Source: Paenibacillus sp. HWE-109 (GTDB lineage: Bacteria; Bacillota; Bacilli; Paenibacillales; NBRC-103111). From it: DNA of 64,000 nt. Positions 24,846-33,726 of this stretch are shown here, piece after piece (positions within the stretch are counted from its first letter, which is position 1; every line of letters begins with the position of its first letter). The position numbers and the translations under genes are program-made. The notes below the pieces were generated by a model, which had not been told where the DNA came from, made no database searches, and was given only the letters and a program-made list of their open reading frames with translations. The DNA lies in assembly GCF_022163125.1 (NCBI RefSeq), contig NZ_CP091881.1:1426001-1490000 (forward strand), in the 5' to 3' direction.

Positions 24846-24874
24846 TTTGGCGCGTTGAACAAGAACTTTGGCGC
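24846..24874 (+). promoter_or_regulatory. Paired TTTGGCGC direct repeats, probable AraC operator
   Basis: TTTGGCGC occurs at 24846-24853 and 24867-24874, exactly 21 bases apart (two helical turns), each preceded by AC. The second ends about 12 bases before the weak -35 region of the SDR promoter. This is the usual layout of an AraC activator site. Confidence 0.6.
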
Positions 24875-24885
24875 AATAGGCTAGT

Positions 24886-24915
24886 TACTGAGCTATCCAG
24901 ACAAGGTAATATAAT
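24886..24915 (+). promoter_or_regulatory. Promoter of the SDR gene with weak -35
   Basis: A perfect -10 TATAAT stands at 24910-24915. The -35 region (about 24886-24891, TACTGA) is poor, as expected for an activator-dependent promoter. The start codon is at 24952. Confidence 0.5.
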
Positions 24916-24951
24916 CTCTATCCGGAAGACAATGAGAAGGAGACAAGTAGG

Positions 24952-25746
24952 ATGGATATGGGATTAAACAATAAAACAGCGTTAGTAACAGGATCAACGA
25001 AAGGTATAGGGAAAGCAATTGCCATTGAACTTGCCAAAGAAGGTGTTCATGTATTAATAAATGGACGGAATTATGAAGAGGTAGAACGAGTTGTTACTGA
25101 AATCAAGTCAGATTTCCCGGCTACTTCTCCGCAAAATGCGACAGCCGACCTTGTGGAGAGGGGGCAAAGAGAAGCATTATTTGAAAAATACCCCGATATC
25201 GATATTTTAGTTAACAATATGGGCATATATGAAATTATGCAATACGAGAATGTTGACGATGATATATGGGAAAAATACTTCCGTACGAATGTTCTTGCTG
25301 CCAACGGATTATCTAAATTTTATTTGCCTAAAATGTTGAAAAATGAGTATGGCCGCATTATTTTTATTGCGAGTGAAGAAGCCATTATGCCTTCAGGACA
25401 AATGCCTCAGTACTGTATGACAAAATCAATGCTGTTATCATTGTCCAAAAGCTTATCTAAATTAACAAAAGGAACAGAAGTTACAGTCAATACGATCATG
25501 CCAGGACCAACACTCTCTGAAAATGTGCATCAAATAATTGAGGGGATATACCCGGATGAACATATGACTTTTTCTGAAAAAGAGAAAGATTTCATGACTG
25601 CAAACTTACCTCAATCTGAAATACAGCGATTTATCAAGCCAATCGAAATAGGCAGACTAGCTGCATTTGTATGCAGCCCTTATGCGTCAGCATTTAAAGG
25701 TTCTCCAATCCGCATGGATGGGGGAATGGTACCGACTATTTTTTAA
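24952..25746 (+). CDS. Short-chain dehydrogenase/reductase (SDR)
   Basis: The 264-residue protein is a classical SDR: TGSTKGIG cofactor loop (residues 14-21), VNNMG, a serine near 140 and the catalytic YCMTK (about 160-164), and the C-terminal RMDGGMVPTIF. It reduces a carbonyl or oxidises an alcohol with NAD(P); the substrate cannot be told. AAGGAG at 24935-24940 precedes the ATG. Its base composition is visibly more AT-rich than the genes on both sides, including its regulator, which suggests separate acquisition. The AraC gene upstream and the direct repeats between indicate induced expression. Confidence 0.88.
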   Translation: MDMGLNNKTALVTGSTKGIGKAIAIELAKEGVHVLINGRNYEEVERVVTEIKSDFPATSPQNATADLVERGQREALFEKYPDIDILVNNMGIYEIMQYENVDDDIWEKYFRTNVLAANGLSKFYLPKMLKNEYGRIIFIASEEAIMPSGQMPQYCMTKSMLLSLSKSLSKLTKGTEVTVNTIMPGPTLSENVHQIIEGIYPDEHMTFSEKEKDFMTANLPQSEIQRFIKPIEIGRLAAFVCSPYASAFKGSPIRMDGGMVPTIF

Positions 25747-25752
25747 TAAAAG

Positions 25753-25785
25753 ATAACGCAGCCAGAAATGGCTGCGTTATTTGCG
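25753..25785 (+). terminator. Terminator after the SDR gene
   Basis: Perfect 12-base arms ATAACGCAGCCA and TGGCTGCGTTAT with a GAAA loop, followed by TTGC. The U run is short, so efficiency may be modest. Confidence 0.7.
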
Positions 25786-25860
25786 CGCGACGGAGCGCGT
25801 TTTCGATTTGTTCACTGAGATTGTATCAAGCTTAGTGGGCCGACTTGAAGCAGCTAACTT

Positions 25861-26958
25861 TTAATATTGAATAGTAGATAGAACGTCACCTTCAAAATAA
25901 AGAAAGGTACTGTCGCCATATACCCATTGTGACATGGTTCCATACTTTCCAGTTGTCACGTTTGTACGTATCGGATTGCCCCAGGACAATAACACCATTC
26001 CATAATTCATACCTCTATAAACCTTTTGTGCAGCTATGGCATCCCATGCTTTCTGAGGAAAATCAAATACATCAAATGGGCTTCTAAGGAAAAAGCCGGA
26101 TAAAGGTGAAGCATGAGACAAGGATTTTATAGTATGGGTATTAACCGTGTAATCATAATTGCCGTCGTTAACAAGCATAGATCCATCGCCAACATAAGTG
26201 ATTTTTACTTTAGTTAGATTGGGGAGATCAAGCGATCTATCTTTCCAAAATGTGGACGTCTTATTCAACCAGATATCTTTATTCAAAAACTGACCGAGCT
26301 CTGCATATTGTGCTAAATCATATGGCGCAGAGGACATCGCATAGTACCTCGATTTAAAATCATTATAATTATAGGAGAACCAGTAATTAGAGTAGGAATT
26401 TCCAATCTTTTTGAACTGTTCATTCCATGCGGAATAAAGTTCTTTCAGATGTTCCTCTGGCGTGTAGTTGCCTCCAGAAATCGATATCTTGCCATTTTCT
26501 CCCCATGCTATCACGAGATGCAAGTATTCACTTAAAAATACTAACGGAACGTACACGACATCCCGACTGGAAATCGGATAGAAATCTAAAGTAAGTAGCT
26601 CCCTTTTAAAATCTCGATAAGGACCATAACTTTTGTCAGCGGAATCAAAATTAGCTACATTCAGTTCCGTCTTAAGGATAATGGGACTATCCGTCTTAAG
26701 GAAAACGACACTGGAATTCGTGTTAATTCGGAATGTACGATAATCCTTATCCCACTGTGGATTGATACCTAACTCAGAGAGTACGCCATACATGGGTACG
26801 TAAATCGCATTGTTTTGGACAATTGGCGGATAGTTGTAGTCAAACTTTTTTCCATTAATGTAGAGGTTATAACTACTTTCTTCAGCTTTTGTGGAGATGG
26901 GGCTTGAAAGAAAGACAAGCAGAAACGCGAATAGAAATAGAAATGACTTTTTTACCAT
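25861..26958 (-). CDS. Secreted protein with copper-amine-oxidase-N (stalk) domain
   Basis: From the ATG at 26958 the protein has 365 residues and starts with a signal peptide (MVKKSFLFLFAFLLVFLSS...KAEE). The frame is open further upstream without a convincing ribosome binding site; AAGGGAG lies about 12 bases before 26958. The mature N-terminus has the stalk-domain pattern YNLYINGKKF...IYVPMYGVLSELGINPQWD and VVYVPLVFLSEYLHLVIAWGENGKISI. The C-terminal half (about 190-365) is rich in Tyr and Trp, ends in a QWVYGDSTFLYFEGDVLSTI segment resembling SmpA/OmlA-like folds, and matches nothing I can name. It is probably cell-wall associated. It ends the minus-strand block and may be transcribed alone. 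Confidence 0.7.
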   Translation of the reverse strand: MVKKSFLFLFAFLLVFLSSPISTKAEESSYNLYINGKKFDYNYPPIVQNNAIYVPMYGVLSELGINPQWDKDYRTFRINTNSSVVFLKTDSPIILKTELNVANFDSADKSYGPYRDFKRELLTLDFYPISSRDVVYVPLVFLSEYLHLVIAWGENGKISISGGNYTPEEHLKELYSAWNEQFKKIGNSYSNYWFSYNYNDFKSRYYAMSSAPYDLAQYAELGQFLNKDIWLNKTSTFWKDRSLDLPNLTKVKITYVGDGSMLVNDGNYDYTVNTHTIKSLSHASPLSGFFLRSPFDVFDFPQKAWDAIAAQKVYRGMNYGMVLLSWGNPIRTNVTTGKYGTMSQWVYGDSTFLYFEGDVLSTIQY

Positions 26959-27034
26959 AAGTTGTATATCTCCCTTTATTAGTTTCATGTATTGTAACAT
27001 ATAACTGACAAAGGGGGGATTAGGAAATATCATG

Positions 27035-28180
27035 TTAGACGATATTGCCCTTAATCATTGTCCACTGTACCTGAAATTGCTCATCTAACAAAACGAGATC
27101 CGCATCAAAACCTGTGGAGATCCTGCCTGTGGTATCAAGACCGAGTATGCGTGCAGGTGTTGTTGAGGCCATTTGAACCGCGTCTGGCAATGAAATTCCG
27201 GTTTCAACGGTTAGCCGCAGAGCCTCGTTCATCGTAACTGTACTGGAGGCTAAAGTTCCATCCGCTAGGCGTGCTACACCTTCGGTAACCGTAACATGAT
27301 GGCCGCCGAACACATAATTCCCGTCACCTAGTCCCATCGCTTGCAATGCGTCTGTAATAAGTACCATGCCCTCTGGTCCTTTCAGTCGATGCATCATTCG
27401 AACGATCGCAGGATGCAAATGAATGCCATCTACAATGGCTTGAAGGCTGACATGTTCTTCTTCAAAAGCGGCTACCACAAGTCCGGGATCCCGATGATGG
27501 ATCGGGCGCATGCCATTGAAACAATGGGTAACATGACTGGCTCCTGCTGCAAAGGCTTGCTTGGCTTCTTCGTATGAGGCATCCGAATGCGCGATGGCGA
27601 TAACTACGCCCATTTTCTTCAAAAAGGAGATAAGTTCCATACCGCCAGGCAATTCGGGGGCGATGGTAACCATTTTAATCAGTCCTTCGGCTTCGTCAAA
27701 AATATTTTTCATTTCAGCCAGATTCGGATGTCGTAGAAACCGTTCATTTTGCATACCTTTCCGCTTAGGATTCAGGTAAGGCCCCTCTAGATGAAGCCCG
27801 GCAATTTTGGCCCCGACTTCATGCCCGATGACACGTTTCACGCTACGAATCATGGCTAGTAATTCTTCGATTGTCGAGCTGACAGAGGTGACCAAGAAGG
27901 AAGTGCACCCTGTTTCAGCACAAGCCCGGGAAACCTCCTGAATACTTGTCTCGCTGCCATCCATCATGTCGAATCCGTTGGCACCGTGAATATGAACATC
28001 GATCATGCCCGGTATTAATTGATGTCCTTGACCATCTATAAAGGCATAGTCGCCCTCCGGTAGAGAGGAGAGACCAATTTCTATGTTCTCGATCCTTCCA
28101 TTTCGTATCCAAAGTGTCGCAGGTAGAGCGGGGCCATCTTGTTGAATCACGTTTACATTGTGCAAAATTTTAAGACTCAT
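27035..28180 (-). CDS. nagA: N-acetylglucosamine-6-phosphate deacetylase
   Basis: The 381-residue enzyme is an amidohydrolase of the NagA family: DVHIHGANGFDMMDG, HLEGPYLNPKRKGMQ, AHSDASYEEA, THCFNGMRPIHHRDPG and VLITDALQAMGLGDG, in which the metal-binding His and catalytic Asp lie. It removes acetate from GlcNAc-6-phosphate, the first committed step from amino sugars to fructose-6-phosphate. The start at 28180 is set by GAGGAGG eight bases upstream; it overlaps the DeoR gene by 11 bases, so the two are translated together. nagB is not in the window. It may feed on amino sugars freed by the neighbouring glycan genes. Confidence 0.93.
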   Translation of the reverse strand: MSLKILHNVNVIQQDGPALPATLWIRNGRIENIEIGLSSLPEGDYAFIDGQGHQLIPGMIDVHIHGANGFDMMDGSETSIQEVSRACAETGCTSFLVTSVSSTIEELLAMIRSVKRVIGHEVGAKIAGLHLEGPYLNPKRKGMQNERFLRHPNLAEMKNIFDEAEGLIKMVTIAPELPGGMELISFLKKMGVVIAIAHSDASYEEAKQAFAAGASHVTHCFNGMRPIHHRDPGLVVAAFEEEHVSLQAIVDGIHLHPAIVRMMHRLKGPEGMVLITDALQAMGLGDGNYVFGGHHVTVTEGVARLADGTLASSTVTMNEALRLTVETGISLPDAVQMASTTPARILGLDTTGRISTGFDADLVLLDEQFQVQWTMIKGNIV

Positions 28181-28964
28181 CGCTGTTGTCCTCCTCGTAA
28201 TTGTCTTTCTCCTCACATTGAATAATCGTGATATTTTTATGATGAAGTACCTCTCTTATTTCGATGGGCACCTCTTGGTCGGTAATTAATATATCTACAA
28301 AGTCGAAATCTAAGCGATAAACCGACTTGCTGGCAAACTTCGTGAAATCGGCCACAGCAATGAGCTGATCCGATCGGCGGGCCATCTCTTTTTTAACGGA
28401 AACATCATCTTCATAAGGAAAATAAAGACCATCGGCTCGTATAGCTGTAGCCCCGATAAATGCCTTATCAGCTCTTAGTTCTCTTAGTTTATCAATGACG
28501 GAGGGACCATATAATAAGCGGTTTTTGGCGTGTAAATAGCCGCCGAGCACATAAACTTGCAGATCTTCCCGACCTGACAGAATCCCTACAATATCGATGG
28601 AGTGTGTGATCGCCGTAATATGTTTGGCGGAAATTTGCTCCGCTACAGACTGTACCGTGGTTGATACGTCAAAAATGACGGTCTCCCGATCTTGAATCAG
28701 TTTAGCTGCGATCAGACCGATTTTTCTTTTACTGTCTGTTTCGTCGATTAAACGTTCTTGATAGGTGGCGATTTCCTTCTGCAATTGAGGCAGAGCGACA
28801 CCTCCATGTGTACGAATAACAACGCCTTCTTGCACTAATTTAACGATATCTCTTCGGGCAGTATCCCTAGATACATCTAGAAGAGAGCAGATATCCATCA
28901 CACTCATTGCGTGGTGTTTATTAATATATTCGAGAATTTTCAGCAATCGTTCTTCTTGATACAT
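28170..28964 (-). CDS. DeoR-family repressor paired with nagA
   Basis: The 264-residue protein has an N-terminal DeoR winged helix (MYQEERLLKILEYINKHHAMSVMDICSLL, SRDTARRDIVKLV) and a C-terminal DeoRC sensor fold that binds a phosphosugar (FDVSTTVQSVAEQI, GGYLHAKNRLLYG, DKAFIGATAI). The ATG at 28964 has AAGAGGTG at proper distance; a GTG at 28973 lies in the ribosome binding site. It overlaps nagA, so an amino-sugar phosphate is the likely effector. Phased AAGTA repeats in its upstream region could be its own operator. Confidence 0.88.
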   Translation of the reverse strand: MYQEERLLKILEYINKHHAMSVMDICSLLDVSRDTARRDIVKLVQEGVVIRTHGGVALPQLQKEIATYQERLIDETDSKRKIGLIAAKLIQDRETVIFDVSTTVQSVAEQISAKHITAITHSIDIVGILSGREDLQVYVLGGYLHAKNRLLYGPSVIDKLRELRADKAFIGATAIRADGLYFPYEDDVSVKKEMARRSDQLIAVADFTKFASKSVYRLDFDFVDILITDQEVPIEIREVLHHKNITIIQCEEKDNYEEDNSDES

Positions 28965-28980
28965 CAAATTCACCTCTTGT

Positions 28981-29038
28981 AAGTAAGTTTATCATATATT
29001 TTAAGTATTTAAAAGTATTATTTAAGTATGTCTAAGTA
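28981..29038 (-). promoter_or_regulatory. Helically phased AAGTA repeats upstream of the DeoR/nagA operon
   Basis: AAGTA occurs at 28981, 29003, 29013, 29024 and 29034, that is at spacings of 22, 10, 11 and 10 bases, so all copies face the same side of the helix. The stretch is AT-rich and covers the region where the deoR-nagA promoter must lie. It looks like a cooperative operator. Confidence 0.5.
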
Positions 29039-29054
29039 ATTAATCCGATTTCCT

Positions 29055-29960
29055 TTAAGTGCTTTCAGTAGCAGCCGTTTGCCTCCGATAGTTTTGAGGG
29101 CTCGCTCCATAGTGCTTTTTAAAAGCTCTGCTGAAGTAGCACAGATCAGCAAAGCCAGCTTGCTCAGCTATTTCTGCTATGCGCAGACCTGGCAGCTTCA
29201 TCAATTCTTTGGCTTTCTCCAAACGAATTTGGTTCATGCGATTGATGATCGTCTGCCCAGTAAGCTTTTTATATTGGCGGGACAGGTGACCGTAGCTCAT
29301 GTGCAGGGAAGCAGCCAGCTCGCCTACGCTAAGACGATTGCTTTGGAAATCCTCTAAATAGACCTCTACTTTCCGCACCAAAGGGTCCTTGACCGCAGTG
29401 GAGGAGGATACCTGTCCCTGCATGGTCATCTGCAGCAGGCTGAGATATTCCAGAAGATGAATGAGCAGAAGCTGAAGCGCCAGCTCGGACTGGCCCGTCA
29501 GTGCTTCTAGAAAGAATTGCTCCAGCAAGCCATGAAGTCTGCCATTATCCCGATAAGAGCCGGGATTCCATTCTTGAAGTCGCTGCAGGCGCGTGAAAAA
29601 GGACTCCCCCTGTACATCAGTTTTCTCCGTGCTTGCAGGACGAATACGCCATCTTAAACAAATTCCCTCATGAGGATTTCCGCGGGTATAGGAATGGGAA
29701 TGAATCGTGCCTGGAGGAATAAGGAAGAAGTCGCCTTCTCCCACTTGGACAAGCTCATCGCCGAAATGGGTCACCATTTGTCCGGATAAAATATAATTGA
29801 ACTCAAACCACGTATGAGCATGGGGAGGACACTTGCTGGCTGTGCCAATTTGCTCGAAAATGATATCGACCCATTCGATGACCGCATCATTGATTCTAAT
29901 TTCCTGACAGATCTGATTAAAGACGGGAGGTAAAAGGCTTTTTAGTTGTTCAAGATCCAT
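29055..29960 (-). CDS. AraC-family regulator of the alpha-mannosidase gene
   Basis: The 301-residue protein has an N-terminal cupin (about 40-120; PPHAHTWFEFNYILSGQMV, GEGDFFLIPPGTIHSHSY) and a C-terminal AraC domain (about 200-295; LHMSYGHLSRQYKKLTGQ, IAEQAGFADLCYFSRAFKKHYG). The ATG at 29960 follows GAGGG. It is divergent from the GH38 gene at 30105, so that gene is its probable target, with a sugar bound in the cupin pocket as effector. Confidence 0.88.
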   Translation of the reverse strand: MDLEQLKSLLPPVFNQICQEIRINDAVIEWVDIIFEQIGTASKCPPHAHTWFEFNYILSGQMVTHFGDELVQVGEGDFFLIPPGTIHSHSYTRGNPHEGICLRWRIRPASTEKTDVQGESFFTRLQRLQEWNPGSYRDNGRLHGLLEQFFLEALTGQSELALQLLLIHLLEYLSLLQMTMQGQVSSSTAVKDPLVRKVEVYLEDFQSNRLSVGELAASLHMSYGHLSRQYKKLTGQTIINRMNQIRLEKAKELMKLPGLRIAEIAEQAGFADLCYFSRAFKKHYGASPQNYRRQTAATEST

Positions 29961-29983
29961 GCATCATGCCCTCGCTTTCAGAC

Positions 29984-29999
29984 TATGATTTCAATCATA
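29984..29999. promoter_or_regulatory. Palindrome in the AraC/GH38 divergent region
   Basis: TATGATTTCAATCATA is a perfect 7-2-7 inverted repeat centred between the two divergent genes. It could be an operator for the AraC protein or another regulator. Confidence 0.4.
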
Positions 30000-30104
30000 T
30001 CATAATTAGACAACTATTCGTGTTAATTGGAAATGTACAGCGGAACTTGGCAGCCTCACAATAAAGACGAGAGATTTCCATTCGTTCATAAGGAGGTTGC
30101 AAGA

Positions 30105-32567
30105 ATGAAGAAGCTTCATTTGATCAGCAATGCCCATCTTGACCCTGTTTGGCAGTGGGAGTGGGAGGAGGGAGCAGCTGCTGCTGTATCCACTTTCCGT
30201 GCGGCGGCAGAATTTTGCGAGGAGACGGCGGGATATGTGTTCAATCACAACGAAGTCATTCTCTATAAATGGATTGAAGAATATGAGCCCCAACTATTCA
30301 AACGCATCCAACGTTTGGTTCAAGCGGGGAAATGGCAGATCATGGGCGGTTGGTATCTGCAGCCGGATTGCAATATGCTTTCAGGTGAATCTTTTGTTCG
30401 CCAAATTTTGCTGGGCAAGGCTTATTTTCGCGACAAATTCAATGCGGAGCCGACTACAGCAATTAATTTCGATTCTTTTGGTCATACACAAGGGCTTGTG
30501 CAGATCTTGCAGCTTGCTGGATATAATTCTTACCTCTTCATGCGTCCCGATGAAATGGAGGGATTGCCCGCAGGTGATTTTATTTGGAAAGGCTTCAATA
30601 ATTCGAGCGTCACGGCCCACAAAATACAGGGGGGCTATAATACGCTGATGGGCAAGGCCAGGGAGAAAATCGAGGGCTGGCTGGCCGATAACCGGGACAA
30701 AAATGAGGGGATTGTTCTGTGGGGTGTCGGGAACCATGGCGGCGGGCCATCCCGTATTGATCTTGCGCAGATTGACCAATTAATGAAGCAGGAAAAAGAG
30801 TTTGAAATTATTCACTCGACACCTGAAAACTACTTCCGGGATGTGGCTGGCCAGGACCTGCCCTCGTATGCAGGGGATTTGAATCCCCGCTTTGTGGGCT
30901 GCTACACCTCGATGATTCGCATCAAGCAAAAGCATCGTCAATTAGAGAATGAACTGTATATGACTGAAAAGATGCTTTCCACCGCTGCGTTGCAGGGTCT
31001 CTTGACCTATCCCTCGCATGAACTGCATGATGCCTTATGCGATCTATTGACGGCCCAGTTCCACGATATTCTGCCGGGCTCCTCTGTGCAGCCAGCGGAG
31101 GAAGCTTCTCTGCGGTTAATGGAGCATGGTCTGGAGATCGTTGCCCGTCTTAAAGCGAGATCCTTTTTTGCTCTCGCAGCCGGGCAACCGAAAGCAAATC
31201 TTCAAGAATATCCGATTCTTATCTACAATCCTCATCCCTTTGCAGTCAAGGGTATATTTGAGTGTGAATTCATGCTCGAGGACCAGAACTGGCAGGAGGC
31301 GTTCTCTCTGCCGGTTGTGTATCAAGAGGGTCAACCTATCCCGTGTCAGCCAGAAAAAGAAGGCAGCAATCTGAATCTGGATTGGCGCAAAAGAGTTGTC
31401 TTTGAGGCAGAGCTTGCGCCCTCATCCATGAACCGCTTTGATTGCCGGATTGAGATGTTGACGCATAAGCCGATTCCTCAGTTGGCGGAGCAGAATGGCT
31501 GCTATCGGTTCGAGACGGAGGAACTGCTTGTTGTCGTCAATGCGCGAACGGGGTTCATCGATGAGTATGTTGTTCGAGGAGTTCCTTTCCTCCGGCCTAA
31601 TGCTTTCGCTCCCCTCGTGATGGAGGATAATGAAGATCCCTGGCGGATGGATAAAGCCTCCTTCACACAGGTTGAGGGGATGTTCAAGCTAATGAATGAG
31701 GAGGAAAGCGGGCTGTTCTCCGGGGTGAAAGGCGCGCTTCCTGCCGTTCGAGTTATTGAAGACGGTGATGTGCGTACGGTAATAGAAGCGGTATTCACGT
31801 ACAACAACTCCTATATATGCCAGTTGTACAAGCTGCCTAAGACGGGCACGGAGCTGGAGGTACAACTGCGGGTGTATTGGAATGAGAAGGATAAAATGCT
31901 CAAGCTGTCCCTGCCAACTCAGTTGTCCGAAGGGCGGTTTGTTGGGCAAACAGCCTTCGGGGTCAGTTCGCTGAACCACGGGCATGAGGCCGTTGCACAA
32001 AAGTGGGTAGCTGTAGAAGCTCCTGAGCAGAATCTGGGGTTAACCTGCATAAATAACGGAATTTATGGCAGTGATTTTGTTTCCGGAGAGGTTCGGCTTT
32101 CGCTTCTGCGGAGTGCAGGCTATTGCGCTCATCCGATTAATGACCGACCGATCATGGTGCAGGATCGATTCTTGCCGCGGATGGATCAAGGTGAACGCTG
32201 CTATACCTTCTGGTTGAATGCGGGAGAGCTTGCTGACCGCAGGGATCGTCAGGATCGAGAGGCGCTGGTTCACAATGAGCGTCCATACGCTTTATCGTTC
32301 TTTCCTTCCGGAGAAGGCGAGCGGCCGGAGTCTTTTCTAGTGCTGGAGGATGCAGTGGTTCAGCTGAGCGCTTTCAAGAAGGAGGAGAGAGGCGAGAACT
32401 ATATCATTCGCCTGTTCGAGCCCACCGGGTTTGGCAGATCAACGGTACTAAGCATCCCTTCGCTGGGAATTCGCCAAGAGATTCATCTGAACGGGTTTGA
32501 GTGCAAGACGCTGCGTCTCTCAGCCTCTGCGGGTACGCTTGCGGAAGCGCCTTTATGTGAAGTATAA
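30105..32567 (+). CDS. GH38 alpha-mannosidase
   Basis: The 820-residue protein has the GH38 N-terminal catalytic signature HLDPVWQWEWEEG, the INFDSFGHTQGL segment with the probable nucleophile Asp123, the middle helical domain (LLTAQFHDILPGSS) and the long C-terminal beta domains. GH38 enzymes release alpha-linked mannose, often from N-glycans. There is no signal peptide, so it acts inside the cell on imported oligosaccharides. AGGAGG at 30091-30096 sets the start at 30105; the frame is open upstream to 30027 without support. It has its own terminator and a divergent AraC regulator; the ABC importer just downstream may supply its substrate. Confidence 0.9.
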   Translation: MKKLHLISNAHLDPVWQWEWEEGAAAAVSTFRAAAEFCEETAGYVFNHNEVILYKWIEEYEPQLFKRIQRLVQAGKWQIMGGWYLQPDCNMLSGESFVRQILLGKAYFRDKFNAEPTTAINFDSFGHTQGLVQILQLAGYNSYLFMRPDEMEGLPAGDFIWKGFNNSSVTAHKIQGGYNTLMGKAREKIEGWLADNRDKNEGIVLWGVGNHGGGPSRIDLAQIDQLMKQEKEFEIIHSTPENYFRDVAGQDLPSYAGDLNPRFVGCYTSMIRIKQKHRQLENELYMTEKMLSTAALQGLLTYPSHELHDALCDLLTAQFHDILPGSSVQPAEEASLRLMEHGLEIVARLKARSFFALAAGQPKANLQEYPILIYNPHPFAVKGIFECEFMLEDQNWQEAFSLPVVYQEGQPIPCQPEKEGSNLNLDWRKRVVFEAELAPSSMNRFDCRIEMLTHKPIPQLAEQNGCYRFETEELLVVVNARTGFIDEYVVRGVPFLRPNAFAPLVMEDNEDPWRMDKASFTQVEGMFKLMNEEESGLFSGVKGALPAVRVIEDGDVRTVIEAVFTYNNSYICQLYKLPKTGTELEVQLRVYWNEKDKMLKLSLPTQLSEGRFVGQTAFGVSSLNHGHEAVAQKWVAVEAPEQNLGLTCINNGIYGSDFVSGEVRLSLLRSAGYCAHPINDRPIMVQDRFLPRMDQGERCYTFWLNAGELADRRDRQDREALVHNERPYALSFFPSGEGERPESFLVLEDAVVQLSAFKKEERGENYIIRLFEPTGFGRSTVLSIPSLGIRQEIHLNGFECKTLRLSASAGTLAEAPLCEV

Positions 32568-32580
32568 AGAAATGCAACCT

Positions 32581-32632
32581 AACCACTCACCAGGCAGCCA
32601 AAAAGGTTGCCTGGTGAGTGGTCTTATTTTGG
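32581..32632 (+). terminator. Strong terminator after the GH38 gene
   Basis: The arms ACCACTCACCAGGCA and TGCCTGGTGAGTGGT pair perfectly, with further inner pairs, and are followed by CTTATTTT. Confidence 0.88.
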
Positions 32633-32762
32633 AAGCAGCATAGATCCCGTCTGAAAATTTCTCCTATTATGTGCAGTATATATAAAGTTTAAGGGGGGGA
32701 TAGTCGAAAATGGTGATGCTATAATGGCGTTATTAATACTAAATAAGGGGGCAATACCCATT

Positions 32763-33713
32763 ATGACTGATTTATCGGTAAAGTCTGACAGGACGCCAGC
32801 TGTAAGTATGAGAGCTCTAAACCCCTTTCAAGTCTTTCGGAGAAAGTATGGCGCTGCGTACCTCATGCTGCTGATTCCAGTTTGCTGCTTTGTACTTTTT
32901 TCCTTATACCCGATTGCTTGGGCGGTTAAATACGTTTTTTATTACTATGACGGGGTTAGGCCGGAGCGGTTTACGGGGCTAGCTAATTTCCAAAGATTGA
33001 TGGATGATCAAGTCTACTGGTCCAGCCTCTGGAAGCAGGCTCTTTTCTCCCTGAAAATCATTCTTGAGCTGCCATTGGCCTTTATGTTGGCTCTGCTCCT
33101 CAGTTCGCAATTGAGAGGGAAGAATGCATTTCGGGCAATGTTTGTTATGCCGTACATTCTGCCGGCCTCCACGATGGCCTTAGTCGTATATATCCTGTTG
33201 AACCCTTACAATGGGGGGCTTAATCAACTGCTGATCGCTTTAAACCTGATTGACCAACCCATTGCCTTCCTCTCCGGCGGGTGGACAGCGTTTGCCAGCG
33301 GGATGCTGTTGGATGCCTGGCAGAACTTCGGGATCAATATGCTGCTTCTGCTAGTAGGTCTGACCAGCATTCCCAAAGATGTCTATGAAAGTGCTGATAT
33401 CGATGGCGCTACGGGCTGGACCCGGGTGCGTTATATCTCCCTTCCGATGATGGGCCGCATTCTCCAGATGATTTTGTTCCTTTCTATTCTAGGAACTCTC
33501 AAGTCGATGGGTCCCTTTCTCGTCCTTACAGATGGTGGACCGAACCATGCTACGGAGCTGACCTTCCTGTATATTTTTCATCAGTTTTTCGGAGGAGATA
33601 CGGGCACCAATTATGGCTACGGGGCAACGGTGGCGGTGTTTACGGCACTTATCCTGGTCGTTATATCGATAGGCTACTTCAAGTTGACCAAGAAAATGGA
33701 TTATCATAATTAA
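32763..33713 (+). CDS. Sugar ABC transporter permease, MalF/UgpA type
   Basis: The protein has 316 residues from the ATG at 32763 and six membrane helices. The EAA coupling loop reads YESADIDGATGWTRVRYISLPMM (about 220-245), typical of CUT1 permeases. AGGGGG lies about 12 bases upstream; an in-frame ATG at 32724 has a worse placed site. It pairs with the permease encoded next. The cognate binding protein is four genes downstream at 37929, after the two-component genes. The likely substrate is an oligosaccharide, by family. Confidence 0.88.
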   Translation: MTDLSVKSDRTPAVSMRALNPFQVFRRKYGAAYLMLLIPVCCFVLFSLYPIAWAVKYVFYYYDGVRPERFTGLANFQRLMDDQVYWSSLWKQALFSLKIILELPLAFMLALLLSSQLRGKNAFRAMFVMPYILPASTMALVVYILLNPYNGGLNQLLIALNLIDQPIAFLSGGWTAFASGMLLDAWQNFGINMLLLLVGLTSIPKDVYESADIDGATGWTRVRYISLPMMGRILQMILFLSILGTLKSMGPFLVLTDGGPNHATELTFLYIFHQFFGGDTGTNYGYGATVAVFTALILVVISIGYFKLTKKMDYHN

Positions 33714-33726
33714 GGAGGACAGCAAG

